Below are positions 43,072-53,051 of a stretch of 64,000 bases of DNA, piece after piece; the first letter of the stretch is position 1; each line of letters starts with the position of its first letter. The position numbers and the translations under genes were made by a program. This DNA is from Clostridiales bacterium. Its GTDB lineage: Bacteria > Acidobacteriota > Aminicenantia > Aminicenantales > UBA8522. The stretch lies in NCBI GenBank assembly GCA_029907205.1, contig JARYMI010000011.1, positions 1-64,000 on the forward strand, written 5' to 3'. The notes below the pieces were generated by a model. The model was not told the origin of the DNA. It searched no databases and saw only the letters and a program-made list of their open reading frames with translations.

Positions 43072-45036
43072 TTATAAAAAAAGGGGGGCGAAGACGAGGC
43101 TGACGACGGCCATGAGCTTAATGAGGATGTTCATCGAAGGACCGGCCGTATCCTTGAGTGGATCACCCACTGTATCTCCGATTACGGTCGCGGCATGGGT
43201 TTCCGTGCCCTTCCCCCCGAGATTTCCTTCCTCAACCCATTTTTTTGCATTGTCCCATGCAGCTCCTGCATTGGCCATGAAAATTCCCAGGAGCACTCCA
43301 GAGCTAGTAGCCCCTGCCAAGAACCCTCCTAAAGATTCAGGTCCGAGCGTAAATCCGATGAGAAGGGGAGCAAGGATAGCCAGGAAACCGGGAAATATCA
43401 TCTCTGCCAGGGCTCCCCTTGTAACAATATCGATGCACTTGTCTGTGTCAGGCTTGGCTTTTCCTTCAAGAAGTCCCCTGGTTTCCCGGAATTGCCGCCT
43501 TATCTCCAGGACCATTCTGTTGGCAGTCCTGCCCACGGCATTCATGACAAATGCCGCGATGGCAAAGGGCATAAGAGCGCCTATAAGAAGCCCGACAATT
43601 GTCTCGACATTGGTCAGGCTGATTGTGCTGAGGCGCGTGGCTTTTTGATACGCTGAGAATAGCGCAAGGGCCGTCAAGGCTGCCGAGCCGATAGCGAAAC
43701 CCTTGCCGATAGCAGCCGTCGTATTCCCAAGAGCATCGAGCTTATCGGTGATTTTCCGTATATCCGGCCCGGCCTTGGACATTTCAGCAATTCCGCCTGC
43801 GTTGTCGGCAATCGGGCCATAGGAATCTGTTGACATGACGATCCCGATTGTGGCCAGCATACCAACTCCCGAGAGAGCAATCCCATAAAGCCCGGCTAAC
43901 TTAAATGAGATGAAGATAGCCCCCCCTAATGTCAGCACAGGGAGGATGCAGCTCTGAAATCCCACGGCGAGGCCGGTGATGATCGTGGGCGCGCTTCCCG
44001 TCTGGGCTATCCTGGCTATAGTCTTAATAGGTTTTCCGGAGGTGAAATATTCGCTCTCAAGCCCTATAAATATGCCAGATATCATGCCGCTCAGGACTGC
44101 CCAAAAAGTGGCGAGATTTCCCATGAGGATTTTTATTGAAAAGAAGGCTCCGACAATGAATAGAAAGGCACTGATGTATGTTGCGTTCCTGAGCGCGGAC
44201 TGGGGGGTGAAATTCTTCAAGATTTTGATCGAAAGGACTCCCACGACGGAAGAGGCGAGCCCGATGACGATAAGAAGTAGAGGAAGGGCCATATGATTGA
44301 GGGCAGGGTTCAGCGTGGAACCTATGGCCAGAGAAGCTATTACGGATCCCACATAGGACTCAAAGAGATCTGCGCCCATTCCCGCTGTGTCCCCCACATT
44401 GTCTCCGACGTTATCGGCGATAACTCCTGGATTTCTGGCGTCGTCTTCTGGGATCCCGGCTTCCACTTTGCCCACAAGGTCTGTTCCCACGTCGGCGCTC
44501 TTCGTGAATATTCCTCCTCCTACCCTGGCAAATAGGGCGACAGAACTTGCTCCCATAGCGAAGCCGTTGAGGATGATAGGATTTTTTGTGAAGTAATAAA
44601 AAATGCCAATACCTGCCACTCCCAGCGCTGCCACCGAGATACCCATGACAGCTCCGCCTTGGAGGGCAATGGTCAGGGCGAGCGGGGTCCCGCCGGTGAT
44701 GGCCCCTTGGGTTGTTTTCACGGCGGACCGGGTGGACGCTTTAAGCCCGATAAATCCTGCGAGAAGAGAGCAGCCAGCTCCTGTGAGGAAAGCGAGGCTT
44801 GTGAATATGGAAAAGAGTTTCCAGAGGACCAGAAAAGCAAAGACGATGAAGATGGCAATAGCTGAGTATTCTCGTTTTAGAAAGACCATGGCGCCCGAAT
44901 GAACGGCCTCTGCAATCTCTTCCATCAGCGGATTCCCTTTGGGATATTTTCTTACCCTGTAAAACAGGAAGAGGGCAAAAAAGAGACCTAGGATTCCGAA
45001 AACAAAAGAATAGGGAATGATATTTAAAACCATCAT
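43072..45036 (-). CDS. hppA: membrane-bound K+-dependent ion-pumping pyrophosphatase
   Basis: A 654-aa polytopic protein that couples pyrophosphate hydrolysis to ion pumping. The substrate site [20 protein letters not shown] begins at residue 179. The K+-dependence site reads [10 protein letters not shown] (437-446), with Ala441 where K+-independent enzymes have Lys. K+-dependent members pump H+, Na+, or both; sequence alone here does not settle which. About 16 hydrophobic segments are expected. It recovers energy from PPi, typical of energy-limited anaerobes. Confidence 0.95.
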   Translation of the reverse strand: MMVLNIIPYSFVFGILGLFFALFLFYRVRKYPKGNPLMEEIAEAVHSGAMVFLKREYSAIAIFIVFAFLVLWKLFSIFTSLAFLTGAGCSLLAGFIGLKASTRSAVKTTQGAITGGTPLALTIALQGGAVMGISVAALGVAGIGIFYYFTKNPIILNGFAMGASSVALFARVGGGIFTKSADVGTDLVGKVEAGIPEDDARNPGVIADNVGDNVGDTAGMGADLFESYVGSVIASLAIGSTLNPALNHMALPLLLIVIGLASSVVGVLSIKILKNFTPQSALRNATYISAFLFIVGAFFSIKILMGNLATFWAVLSGMISGIFIGLESEYFTSGKPIKTIARIAQTGSAPTIITGLAVGFQSCILPVLTLGGAIFISFKLAGLYGIALSGVGMLATIGIVMSTDSYGPIADNAGGIAEMSKAGPDIRKITDKLDALGNTTAAIGKGFAIGSAALTALALFSAYQKATRLSTISLTNVETIVGLLIGALMPFAIAAFVMNAVGRTANRMVLEIRRQFRETRGLLEGKAKPDTDKCIDIVTRGALAEMIFPGFLAILAPLLIGFTLGPESLGGFLAGATSSGVLLGIFMANAGAAWDNAKKWVEEGNLGGKGTETHAATVIGDTVGDPLKDTAGPSMNILIKLMAVVSLVFAPLFL

Positions 45037-45077
45037 CGGGCTTCACTCCAAAGAAGACAGACAAAAAATAAGTCAGA

Positions 45078-45106
45078 TGTATAACATAAAAGATTCCAAA
45101 TTGCAA
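45078..45106 (-). promoter_or_regulatory. candidate sigma70 promoter for hppA
   Basis: On the minus strand: TTGCAA, a 17-bp spacer, TATACA, 41 bp before the ATG at 45036. Confidence 0.6.
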
Positions 45107-45311
45107 TCGAAAGCGAGGGTTAAGGAGCCTTTGAGAAACTCATTGAATGTCGAGCGAAATTTTCGTATGCAAATTTGCTCAGGCAGAATCGGAAGCGACT
45201 CTTGGAGACGCCTTCGGGGGAAAACCCTGCTACCTAAAATCTGAGTTGCGGAATCGCTGATGAGAAAAGTTGGAGGGGTCGAACGTTGAGTATATCGAGA
45301 AGGAAGCCTGT

Positions 45312-45701
45312 ATGCAGAACGAGAGACAGAATAAGGCAGAGGGTTTGTCGGTGCCGGGGCTCAGCGCGGCCGATGCGATGGTTATCGCCCTAAGAGACGA
45401 AGACACAGCCTGTTTCCTGAGAACTCACTTTGCTGCACCCGAGCTGAAACACGAAGTCCTATCCAGACGCTGGGTAACCGAACATGATTCAAGAAAGACC
45501 TGGCAAGTGGCGATTATCGAAAAAGGCCGTCTTGGCGGAGGCCGGGAACAGGTGTTAAATATCGCCCACATCAGCCTGGACGCGTTAAGCGGCGAAATCT
45601 GCCAGAAGTGGTTTTTCGGAAACGTTTTTCTCGAAGAATACCTTGAATTTATCGACTGTCTATCCGCTCGCCGCTCAGACTGTACGGGCCGCAGGAAGTA
45701 A
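45312..45701 (+). CDS. hypothetical protein
   Basis: A 129-aa soluble protein when started at the ATG at 45312 (AGAAGGA upstream); an in-frame TTG at 45270 would add 14 residues. I recognise no family. It is mixed alpha/beta with a WQVAIIEKGRLGGGREQ segment followed by LNIAHISLDALSGEI, which loosely resembles PepSY-like sequence. The last 53 bp overlap the end of miaB on the other strand, which is unusual. The coding assignment is moderate. Confidence 0.5.
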   Translation: MQNERQNKAEGLSVPGLSAADAMVIALRDEDTACFLRTHFAAPELKHEVLSRRWVTEHDSRKTWQVAIIEKGRLGGGREQVLNIAHISLDALSGEICQKWFFGNVFLEEYLEFIDCLSARRSDCTGRRK

Positions 45702-46977
45702 TGCGGACATCGACGAACTTTTCCCTGCAATCCTTTTCAGAATGAAAGTTCACGACCTGGTATCCTTCATTCCGGCCCGCATAGAGCTGGGGAGTTTTTT
45801 TCCCCTTTCCCAGGCAGAGAACCGGCATGACGCGCCCGACCTGGAGCCTGTGGTTCTCGATTTGGATTTTTCTCTGGAGCCGCTGGGCTTCTTCGAGCCG
45901 CTGCGTTTTTATCTCAAAGGGAACGTCGTCTTTGAGCGCGGACGCTTCGGTCAATGGCCGCGGAGAATAGCGGAAAGAAAAGATATTGGCAAAGCGAACC
46001 GACTCCATCACGTCGAGCGTCTCCTTAAAATCTTTGGCCGATTCGCCGGGGAACCCGACGATGATGTCGGTGCTCAAACTGATCTCCGGCATGAGCTGGC
46101 GCAGCCAGGCCACCTTGTCCAGATAATCGTCTTTCGTGTATCCCCTTTTCATTTTTTTCAGGATGGCGGTCGAACCTGATTGAAGGGGAAGATGAAGCTG
46201 CCGGCATATTTTTTTTGTTCTGGCCATGACCTCTCCGATCTCAAGGCCAAAGTTCTTTGGATGGGAGGTGAGAAAGCGGACCCAGGCGATTCCATCGATG
46301 CTGCTGACCTCTTCGAGCAGTTCGGCGAAGCCTCTTCCGGAATCTGGGTCACGGTAGCTGTTGACGTTCTGGCCTAAAAGCTGGATTTCTTTGTACCCGC
46401 GGTCAGCCAGGATCGAGACTTCTGCCAGGACAGAGCGAAGCGGCCGGCATTTTTCCCGTCCCCGGGTGAAAGGGACAATGCAATAGGCACAGAAATTATT
46501 GCAGCCTTCCATGATGGTGACGTAGGCGCTGACAGAGCTTTCTCGGAGGATGAGGTCGGGTGGAGTCTCCTGCCAATCCTTAGACCAGGATGTTGAGATG
46601 TATTTCTCGGCTAACCCTTTCTTGATAATGTGCGGCAATTGGCCGTAGGTGTCTGGCCCGAGGATGAAGTCAATGTCGAATTTTTTCTTGAGAAGCTCAG
46701 AGCCGCGGAGCTGGGCCACGCAACCCGTGACGCCGACCTGGACGGGTTTTTCTCTTTTGAGCCGAGAAAGGCGGCCTAAATAAGAATAGAGCTTTTCTTC
46801 AGATTTATTCCGGACGGCGCACGTGTTGACGATCAAAATGTCTCCTTCTTCCGCCCTATCGGCCTTGACCGCTCCGGCCTGGCGCAGGATTCCGGCGATG
46901 CGCTCGGAATCGCTCTCGTTCATCTGGCATCCGAACGTCCGGATAAAAAACTTGAGATTCGTGAGCCGGTCAGTCAT
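45649..46977 (-). CDS. miaB: tRNA-2-methylthio-N6-dimethylallyladenosine synthase
   Basis: A 442-aa methylthiotransferase that adds the 2-methylthio group at A37 of tRNAs reading UNN codons. The N-terminal cluster ligands are Cys17, Cys53 and Cys86; the radical SAM triad is Cys159, Cys163, Cys166 (CNNFCAYC). A TRAM domain closes the protein. MiaB is favoured over RimO or MtaB by the FIRTFGCQMNESDSE opening. It is the last gene of the nine-gene operon, 3 bp after the C-GCAxxG-C-C gene. Confidence 0.94.
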   Translation of the reverse strand: MTDRLTNLKFFIRTFGCQMNESDSERIAGILRQAGAVKADRAEEGDILIVNTCAVRNKSEEKLYSYLGRLSRLKREKPVQVGVTGCVAQLRGSELLKKKFDIDFILGPDTYGQLPHIIKKGLAEKYISTSWSKDWQETPPDLILRESSVSAYVTIMEGCNNFCAYCIVPFTRGREKCRPLRSVLAEVSILADRGYKEIQLLGQNVNSYRDPDSGRGFAELLEEVSSIDGIAWVRFLTSHPKNFGLEIGEVMARTKKICRQLHLPLQSGSTAILKKMKRGYTKDDYLDKVAWLRQLMPEISLSTDIIVGFPGESAKDFKETLDVMESVRFANIFSFRYSPRPLTEASALKDDVPFEIKTQRLEEAQRLQRKIQIENHRLQVGRVMPVLCLGKGKKTPQLYAGRNEGYQVVNFHSEKDCREKFVDVRITSCGPYSLSGERIDSR

Positions 46978-46980
46978 CTG

Positions 46981-47415
46981 TTAGATGAGGCCCTCGAGGA
47001 TGGTCACGGCGTCTGCGACAAACTGAGGGCAAAGGCTCTCGAAGACACCATGCTTTTTGGCTTGTTCGTGATCTTCGGCGGTGCTCAGGTCGAACCCGAT
47101 GAGTTCGCGGCAGACGAGTGACCCGTGGCGCTCCTGGAATCTTCTTGCCATTTCCAAGACGAGAGCGTACGTTTTTTCTTTGGCTTTCTCGTCTTCTGGC
47201 CGGGTCCGGCCATGTTTGAGCCCGATGACCATCATGGCTCCTGTAACCGCGCCGCAGGTCTTGCCCATCCTGGCCATGCCGCCTCCGAAGGCCTGGGAGA
47301 TTTTGAATGCCTTTTCTCTCTCCAGGCCAAGACTTTCACAGAACACAGAAAGGACAGCTTGTGAACAGCTCCAGCCCTGCCTGAAGCTCTGGAGAGCCGA
47401 TTCCGATCGATTCAT
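46981..47415 (-). CDS. C-GCAxxG-C-C family protein
   Basis: A 144-aa protein with the family's cysteine pattern: Cys17 (GWSCSQAV), Cys26, the CGAVTG motif at Cys54, then LVCREL and SLCPQ cysteines. Such proteins may bind an iron-sulfur cluster or act in redox reactions; the function is not known. Its first codon overlaps the recN stop by 4 bp. It lies between recN and miaB. Confidence 0.88.
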   Translation of the reverse strand: MNRSESALQSFRQGWSCSQAVLSVFCESLGLEREKAFKISQAFGGGMARMGKTCGAVTGAMMVIGLKHGRTRPEDEKAKEKTYALVLEMARRFQERHGSLVCRELIGFDLSTAEDHEQAKKHGVFESLCPQFVADAVTILEGLI

Positions 47416-49112
47416 TCTCTCCTCTCTTTTCTTTTCTCCGGTTTATGATGAAGGAGCATTTCCTCGGCGGTCTGAAGCGAGGCAGCCGTGACCCTGCTCC
47501 CGGCTAAAAGACGGGATATCTCCTCCACTCTTTCTTCAAACGTCAACTCTTTGACGGTGGTGAACGTCCGGTCTTTTTCGATTCGCTTGTCGATTCTATA
47601 ATGATGAGGCGCGAAGCAGGCGATCTGGGGCAAGTGCGTAACACAGATGACCTGATGGCGGACAGCCAGGCCTCTGAGTTTCTCAGCGATGCACTCAGCG
47701 GTCTTGCCGCCAATGCCAGAGTCGATCTCGTCAAAGATGAGAGTTTTGAGCCTGACCTTTTCCTTGCCAATGGTCTTCAAGGCCAGCATGATCCTGGAGA
47801 GCTCGCCGCCTGAGGCGATTTTTCGAAGCGGCCTCAGCTCTTCGCCAGGGTTAGGGCTGATCAGGAATTCCACGCTATCCAGGCCGGCCTCCTTGATCTT
47901 TTCCGGCTCCGGCGATGTGAGCAGCCGGGTTTCAAGCTTGACTCTGAAGCTGGCTTTCTTCATCCCCAAGAGGGCAATTTCTTTTTCCATTTCTTTTTCA
48001 AGTCGCCCGGCTCCTTCGGCGCGCTGGCGGGAGAGGCGCTGAGCCTTGGCGCTGTACTCATTAAACACGGCCTTTATTTCTGTCTCAAGTTCGGCGAGCT
48101 TCTCCTCGCTCGCGAGAAGGTCAGAGTGCTCACGGCGAGCGCGGCTGAGATAGCCGAGAATATCCTCTTCAGTCTGGCCGTATTTCCTCCTTAGCTTTTC
48201 GAGCCGGCTGAGGCGGTCTTCAATTTCCTCGAGCCTCTCCGGGCCAAGGTTCTGTCTTTCTTTGAACTTGATCAGGAAATCAGCGAGCTCCCGGACGACG
48301 ATCTCAGCCTGCCGGAGGGAATCTCCGCAGGCCTGCAGGGCCGGTTCATACTGGCTGAGGTCGCGGACAAGATCTCCCAGCCGGCTGAGCTGAGCCGAAG
48401 CCGAATTTTCCTCGCCGTGACTTAGATCCATGGCTCTTTCCACCATGATGGCGATTTTTTCAGCGTTCTTGAGGACATTCCTTTCGGCTGAGAGCTCTTC
48501 CCATTCGCCGGGCTTGATCTCTGCGGCTTCAATCTCTTTGATCTGAAAGGCCAAGAAATCGAGGCGCTGCTCTCTCTCCCTCTTCCTCGTCTCAAGCTCA
48601 TCCTTCTCGCGGAGGAGCCGGCGGAGCTCACGGGCTCTCTCTCCAACGTCTTCCCTCAGGCCGGCCAGTCCTGAGAACTGGTCGAGGAAAAAGAGATGAC
48701 TCTCGAGTTCGAGAAGGAAGACATGGTCGTTCTGGCCGTATATGTCAACAATAGCCGGACTAATTTCCTTCAGTCGTTTGATCGGGACGAGGACACCGTT
48801 GAGGTAAGCTTTCCCGGGGCCTGTAAGAGGTATCTGTCTCTGGACGAAAATCTCGCCCTCCTCCAGAGAAGGCCAGTCTCCGGGAAATTTTTCCCCTTGG
48901 GGAAGCTCGAAGATGGCCTCAATTATCGCCTCAGGCTTTCCGGTCCGGACGAGCTCCGCGGATGCTTTCTCTCCCAGGATGAGCTTTATCCCGTCGATAA
49001 TGATTGATTTTCCGGCTCCTGTCTCTCCGGTGAGGATGGAGAACCCTTCCTTGAAATGAAGCTCAAGGTCCTCGATCGTGGCCAGGTTCTGGATGCGGAG
49101 AGATCGGATCAT
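47412..49112 (-). CDS. recN: DNA repair ATPase RecN
   Basis: A 566-aa SMC-like protein for double-strand-break repair. The N-terminal Walker A is GETGAGKS (29-36), a long coiled coil occupies about 140-380, and the C-terminal ABC signature is LRKIASGGELSRIMLALK followed by the Walker B LIFDEIDSGIGG. Full-length. The operon position between a subtilase and a cysteine-motif protein is unremarkable in function. Confidence 0.96.
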   Translation of the reverse strand: MIRSLRIQNLATIEDLELHFKEGFSILTGETGAGKSIIIDGIKLILGEKASAELVRTGKPEAIIEAIFELPQGEKFPGDWPSLEEGEIFVQRQIPLTGPGKAYLNGVLVPIKRLKEISPAIVDIYGQNDHVFLLELESHLFFLDQFSGLAGLREDVGERARELRRLLREKDELETRKREREQRLDFLAFQIKEIEAAEIKPGEWEELSAERNVLKNAEKIAIMVERAMDLSHGEENSASAQLSRLGDLVRDLSQYEPALQACGDSLRQAEIVVRELADFLIKFKERQNLGPERLEEIEDRLSRLEKLRRKYGQTEEDILGYLSRARREHSDLLASEEKLAELETEIKAVFNEYSAKAQRLSRQRAEGAGRLEKEMEKEIALLGMKKASFRVKLETRLLTSPEPEKIKEAGLDSVEFLISPNPGEELRPLRKIASGGELSRIMLALKTIGKEKVRLKTLIFDEIDSGIGGKTAECIAEKLRGLAVRHQVICVTHLPQIACFAPHHYRIDKRIEKDRTFTTVKELTFEERVEEISRLLAGSRVTAASLQTAEEMLLHHKPEKRKERRE

Positions 49113-49124
49113 CCCTTTCTGTTT

Positions 49125-50498
49125 TTATTTTTTGATTTTGATCGGCACGAGAGCCTTTTCCATGTTGATCCGGCCGAACCCGATGTAATTGTCCTTGCCG
49201 GGGTTCTTGCTCGAATTGACGTCGTCTGCCGAGTAGCGGATGACGTCCATGACTTGGTCCACGCTGAGCCAAGGCTTAAGACCTTTGAGCAAGGCGGCCA
49301 GGCCAGCCACCTGGGGTGTGGCCAGGGAGGTTCCCGTGCCAAAAGCATAGGGAAATGAATCAGGACCCCAGAACCACGTGGGAACCGCGCCAACGACGCG
49401 TTCGCCCGGCGCCGCCACATCCACCTGGGTTCCGAAATTTGACCAATCCTTGCGCTCATCTTTGTAGTCTGTCGCCGCAACAGCGAGACAGTAAGAGTCA
49501 TAGGCGGCGGGGTAGAGGACCGAACTCGCGTCGTTGCCTGCTGCAGCCACAATAATAACGCCTTTGTCGTATGCATATTTAAGGGCATTGCGCAGAGAAT
49601 CCGAAACCTCGTCGCCACCCAGGCTCAAGTTGATGACCGAAGCGCCGTTAGCAACAGCCCACATGATGCCGCTAATGAGTTCGCTGTAATAGCCTTCGCC
49701 TTTCTGGTCCATGACTTTAACTGGAAGGATTTTTGAGTTCCAGGCGACTCCGGCGATTCCTTCCTTGTTGTTGGTTTCAGCGGCGGCGACGCTGGCCACG
49801 ATCGTTCCGTGGCCATGGTCGTCGGTTGCGTCAAAGTCGTTGTTGATGAAGTCGCGGCCAGCCGAATGGATCTTGTTCTTGAGGTCGGGATGGAGAAGGT
49901 CGACACCCGTGTCGATGACGGCGATGAGGACGTCTGGGCTTCCCTTTGTTTCTTCCCAGGCCGCGGTTGCCTTGATGTCAGCCTGGGCTTTTCCCCTCGG
50001 GCTTCCTGAGGGGCCAATTTCCTGGCCAGAATTATAAAGGTAATACTGATAGTTGAAAAGGCTGTCGTTGGGAGTGACGGCCAGGCGCGTCGCGTAATTG
50101 GGCTCCGCGTATTCCACGTCGGGGTTCTGGTTCAGGGCAAAAACCATCTCCTCCACGGATGTGTAAGAGGGGATTTGGACCTGGTAAACCTCAATATCAT
50201 GGATTCTGCGGATGAGCTCGGTCTCATAAGCGGCCAGAGTGGCGTCAATAAGCTGGGCTCTGAGGCTGGGTTTGAATTTGACGAGCACTTGGCCGGGGGC
50301 ATAGCGCTCGTCCCGTTCACGACGTATCCAATTCTCGCTAACATCCCGTATCTGGCGCTTCAGGATTGTTGCTTCCTGTTTTTTCCCCCTGTCCAACCTG
50401 AGCCTCTGCTCGCTGAAGGAAAAAGGCAAAAGGCTAAGCAGCAAAAAGAGAAAAACTATTCTCCTGCGGTTCGCCTTGGTCATTTTCATCCTCCGCAT
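49125..50498 (-). CDS. secreted S8-family subtilisin-like serine protease
   Basis: A signal peptide (about 10-29) is followed by a propeptide-like segment (about 65-138, APGQVLVKFKP, then PDVEYAEPNY). The peptidase domain has the full triad: Asp196 (VIDTGVD), His230 (GHGT) and Ser391 (GTSLATPQ), with oxyanion Asn322. The order matches fervidolysin-like extracellular subtilases. It is co-transcribed with an outer-membrane protein (8 bp upstream) and recN (12 bp downstream). No C-terminal anchor is seen, so release or surface retention is open. Confidence 0.93.
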   Translation of the reverse strand: MRRMKMTKANRRRIVFLFLLLSLLPFSFSEQRLRLDRGKKQEATILKRQIRDVSENWIRRERDERYAPGQVLVKFKPSLRAQLIDATLAAYETELIRRIHDIEVYQVQIPSYTSVEEMVFALNQNPDVEYAEPNYATRLAVTPNDSLFNYQYYLYNSGQEIGPSGSPRGKAQADIKATAAWEETKGSPDVLIAVIDTGVDLLHPDLKNKIHSAGRDFINNDFDATDDHGHGTIVASVAAAETNNKEGIAGVAWNSKILPVKVMDQKGEGYYSELISGIMWAVANGASVINLSLGGDEVSDSLRNALKYAYDKGVIIVAAAGNDASSVLYPAAYDSYCLAVAATDYKDERKDWSNFGTQVDVAAPGERVVGAVPTWFWGPDSFPYAFGTGTSLATPQVAGLAALLKGLKPWLSVDQVMDVIRYSADDVNSSKNPGKDNYIGFGRINMEKALVPIKIKK

Positions 50499-50506
50499 TC
50501 CGTGGA

Positions 50507-51280
50507 CTATAACCCAAAAAGGGCCTGGAGCATTACCGAGAAATCTGACCCGCCTTTGCGAGGATAAAAACCTCCTTCTACCTTGAGTTCGAATTTCTCA
50601 CTTACCTCCAGGCCTGTGCCGATCAAGAGCCCAAACTGGCTCTTCGCCCTAATCTTCTTTTTTTCCGTCCCTTCGAGCGATTCCACGGTCTGGTCCAGGG
50701 AGAACGTTCCCCCCAGGTAATTATAACAGGGATAAATATATGGCTTGATTCCTTCCCAGCTTGTCAGCAGAAAAACAGGCCCGACAGCGGCTCTCATCCA
50801 GGAGGGGCTGGCTTCGATTGAGCCGGGCACAGCAAGTCCCGGGATGGTGAATTTTTTCTTAACACCCAGGCAGGCCATGAATTGGCCGAGGGCATCGACC
50901 TCAAAACTGCTTCGGGAAAAAAGACTTTTTTCGACTTCAGCCCCGGCCACGAACCCGCTGAGGCCGCTTCCCTCAAAATCGATAGAAAAAGGCAGCCGGC
51001 GGAAGACTAACTCCTTATAATCAGAAGAAGCGTAACCGAGGAGAACGGCAGCCGAGAATCCCGCCCCCAGGTTGTAGCCGAGGGCAAGGTTAACCAAATA
51101 GGCTTTTAGCCGGGGTTTCTCCCCTTCAACTTCAGAGCTGAGCGTCCTCGAGAAATACTCTGAACGCAGCCCCAGCTTGAACGATTGAGATGGCAAACGA
51201 AACTGGCCTGAGGCAAGCTGCGTCAGGCCGAAAAAAACCACGAGAAAAAGCGTTGTCAGCCGATGAACATGCTTTGTCAT
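50507..51280 (-). CDS. outer-membrane beta-barrel protein
   Basis: The ATG at 51280 (AGAGAGG upstream) gives a 257-aa product with a signal peptide (about 1-25) and alternating beta-strand character. The end KGGSDFSVMLQALFGL resembles a barrel closing strand. No family is recognised. It sits between bamD and the subtilase, which suggests export through the outer membrane as a shared theme. Porin-like or structural roles are both possible. Confidence 0.7.
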   Translation of the reverse strand: MTKHVHRLTTLFLVVFFGLTQLASGQFRLPSQSFKLGLRSEYFSRTLSSEVEGEKPRLKAYLVNLALGYNLGAGFSAAVLLGYASSDYKELVFRRLPFSIDFEGSGLSGFVAGAEVEKSLFSRSSFEVDALGQFMACLGVKKKFTIPGLAVPGSIEASPSWMRAAVGPVFLLTSWEGIKPYIYPCYNYLGGTFSLDQTVESLEGTEKKKIRAKSQFGLLIGTGLEVSEKFELKVEGGFYPRKGGSDFSVMLQALFGL

Positions 51281-51299
51281 CTGAACCTCTCTGCAGCCG

Positions 51300-52088
51300 T
51301 CATCCCTTATTCTTGTTGATTTCATCAAGTCTTTCCTTCGCTTTTTTGGCCAGCTTGCTCTCGGGGTAGTCTGAAATCAACTTGGTGAAGTAGGGGATGC
51401 TTTCCTCGATTTTTTTCCATTTATAATAAGAATCAGCCAGGCAAAAATAGACTTGATCCATCTTCGAAAAGTCAGGGTAATTGGTGAGAATCTCAAGCAA
51501 GCGGCTGGTCGCCGCTTTATAAGCGGAAGCTCTGTAGTAGTGCTCGCCGATGGCGAAATAATGAGCAGCCAGCCGCTCTTCGCACTCTTTGATTTTGTCC
51601 TGGGCCGGCTTTGCTTCCTGGCTCAAAGGGTAGTCGGTCACGACTCTCTTGAATTCTGCTAGGGCTTGATGGGTTTTTGTCTGGTCTCGACCGGGTTTCA
51701 GGGCTTTTTTGAAGAACGTCATGGCGATCTGATAGCGCGCGTAAGAGGCCGAAGGACTGTAAGGAAAGAGCTGGATGAATTCTCTGTACTCGGACGCGGC
51801 CAGGATCATGCTGCCCTCGTCTCCTTTGTTAAAATAAGAATCAGCGATGGCCAGTTTTGCCCTTTGAGCATAAAAGCTCTTCGGGAAGGAATCGATCACC
51901 TGCCGAAAATAAAGACGCGCTTTTTCCGGGTCTTTTTTCACGTGGTCCTGCCCGGCCTTAAAAAGGGCTTCATCGGATGAAGCGATTTCCGGAGCGATTT
52001 CAACGCTCTTTTTCTTGCAGCCCCAGAATGCCGGAAAGCAGAGGGATGCGAGGATGACGATCAGGATCAATTTTTTCAGGGCATTCAT
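51300..52088 (-). CDS. bamD: outer-membrane assembly lipoprotein BamD
   Basis: A 262-aa protein when started at the ATG at 52088 (GAGGAAG upstream). A lipoprotein signal ends at Cys in AFWGCKKK. Five TPR-like helical repeats follow (such as LYFRQVIDSFPKSFYAQRA and YFTKLISDYPESKLAKKA), typical of BamD (ComL). It helps BamA fold outer-membrane proteins. It is directly upstream of an outer-membrane protein gene. Confidence 0.9.
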   Translation of the reverse strand: MNALKKLILIVILASLCFPAFWGCKKKSVEIAPEIASSDEALFKAGQDHVKKDPEKARLYFRQVIDSFPKSFYAQRAKLAIADSYFNKGDEGSMILAASEYREFIQLFPYSPSASYARYQIAMTFFKKALKPGRDQTKTHQALAEFKRVVTDYPLSQEAKPAQDKIKECEERLAAHYFAIGEHYYRASAYKAATSRLLEILTNYPDFSKMDQVYFCLADSYYKWKKIEESIPYFTKLISDYPESKLAKKAKERLDEINKNKG

Positions 52089-52106
52089 GATCTTCCTCAT
52101 TTGCAC

Positions 52107-53051
52107 CTAAAAACCATAGAGCCCGCGAACCCAGTTCCATTCTTCCCGAAGGCCATCTTCGATAGCCGTGCGGGGAGCATAACCCAGCTCATCCTTGGAT
52201 TTGGCGATATCGGCCAGAGTATGGAGGACATCTCCTTTCTGCTTTTCTTCCCGGACGACGGTCAGGTTTTTCCCGCAGATTGCCTCGAGAAGGGGGAGGA
52301 GGTTGTCCAGTCGTTCACGGTGACCCCCGCCGATATTATAAACCTCTCCCGGCCGGCCCCGCTCTGTGGCCTGGAAGCAGGCATCGATGATGTCGTCAAC
52401 ATAGGTGAAATCCCTTGTCTGCGTTCCGTCGCCGTAAACGGTGATGGGCTTTCCTTCAGCGATGGCTTTAAAAAAACGGTGAAAAGCCATATCCGGCCTT
52501 TGTCCCGGGCCGTACACGGTGAAAAACCGCAGCGAGACAGCGGGGATCTCGTAGCTTTTATAATAGAGGAAACAGAGCTGTTCGGCGGCCAGTTTGGTGA
52601 CTCCGTAAGGAGAAAGAGGCCTGACGATCGCGTTTTCGGACATCGGGAGAGTCGGCGTGAGCCCGTAGACGGACGAGGAGGAGGCGTAGATAAATTTTCT
52701 CAGGGACGCCGACTTGGCTTCCTCCAGGAGTCGTTGCGTAGCCCAGATGTTGTTCTGGATGTACACGGAAAAATGATCGCCCCAGCTTGTCCGCACGCCG
52801 GCTTGTGCGGCCAGATGGAAAACAACGTCGATGCCGCGAAGCGCTTTGCCGGGTTCGAGGTCGAGGATGTTACGCGGCCAGAAGGTAAAATTCTTATCGG
52901 TTACAAGCGACGCGACATTGCGTTCCTTGATCCATCGCGGGTAAAAATCGGTAAAGCAGTCCAGGCCGGTGACAACATGGCCGTTCGCGAGCAGCTGGCG
53001 GCTGAGGTGGGAGCCGATAAACCCGGCGGCGCCGGTGACGAGACAGTTCAT
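52107..53051 (-). CDS. NAD-dependent nucleotide-sugar epimerase (GalE/UDP-glucuronate epimerase-like)
   Basis: A 314-aa extended SDR with GAAGFIGSHL (about 7-16), a catalytic Tyr/Lys pair in YGVTK and an ASSSSVYG segment. It converts UDP-sugars at C4, for example UDP-glucose/galactose or UDP-glucuronate/galacturonate; sequence alone does not choose. The FVDCFTDFYPRWIKE-like start resembles glucuronate epimerases. Its ATG overlaps the rpe stop by 4 bp. Confidence 0.85.
   Translation of the reverse strand: MNCLVTGAAGFIGSHLSRQLLANGHVVTGLDCFTDFYPRWIKERNVASLVTDKNFTFWPRNILDLEPGKALRGIDVVFHLAAQAGVRTSWGDHFSVYIQNNIWATQRLLEEAKSASLRKFIYASSSSVYGLTPTLPMSENAIVRPLSPYGVTKLAAEQLCFLYYKSYEIPAVSLRFFTVYGPGQRPDMAFHRFFKAIAEGKPITVYGDGTQTRDFTYVDDIIDACFQATERGRPGEVYNIGGGHRERLDNLLPLLEAICGKNLTVVREEKQKGDVLHTLADIAKSKDELGYAPRTAIEDGLREEWNWVRGLYGF

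Noticed and set aside
9696-45259. Exact 16-mer AGTTGCGGAATCGCTG at 9696-9711 and 45244-45259
   Set aside because: About one 16-mer match is expected by chance in a window this size, and the flanks are not similar.
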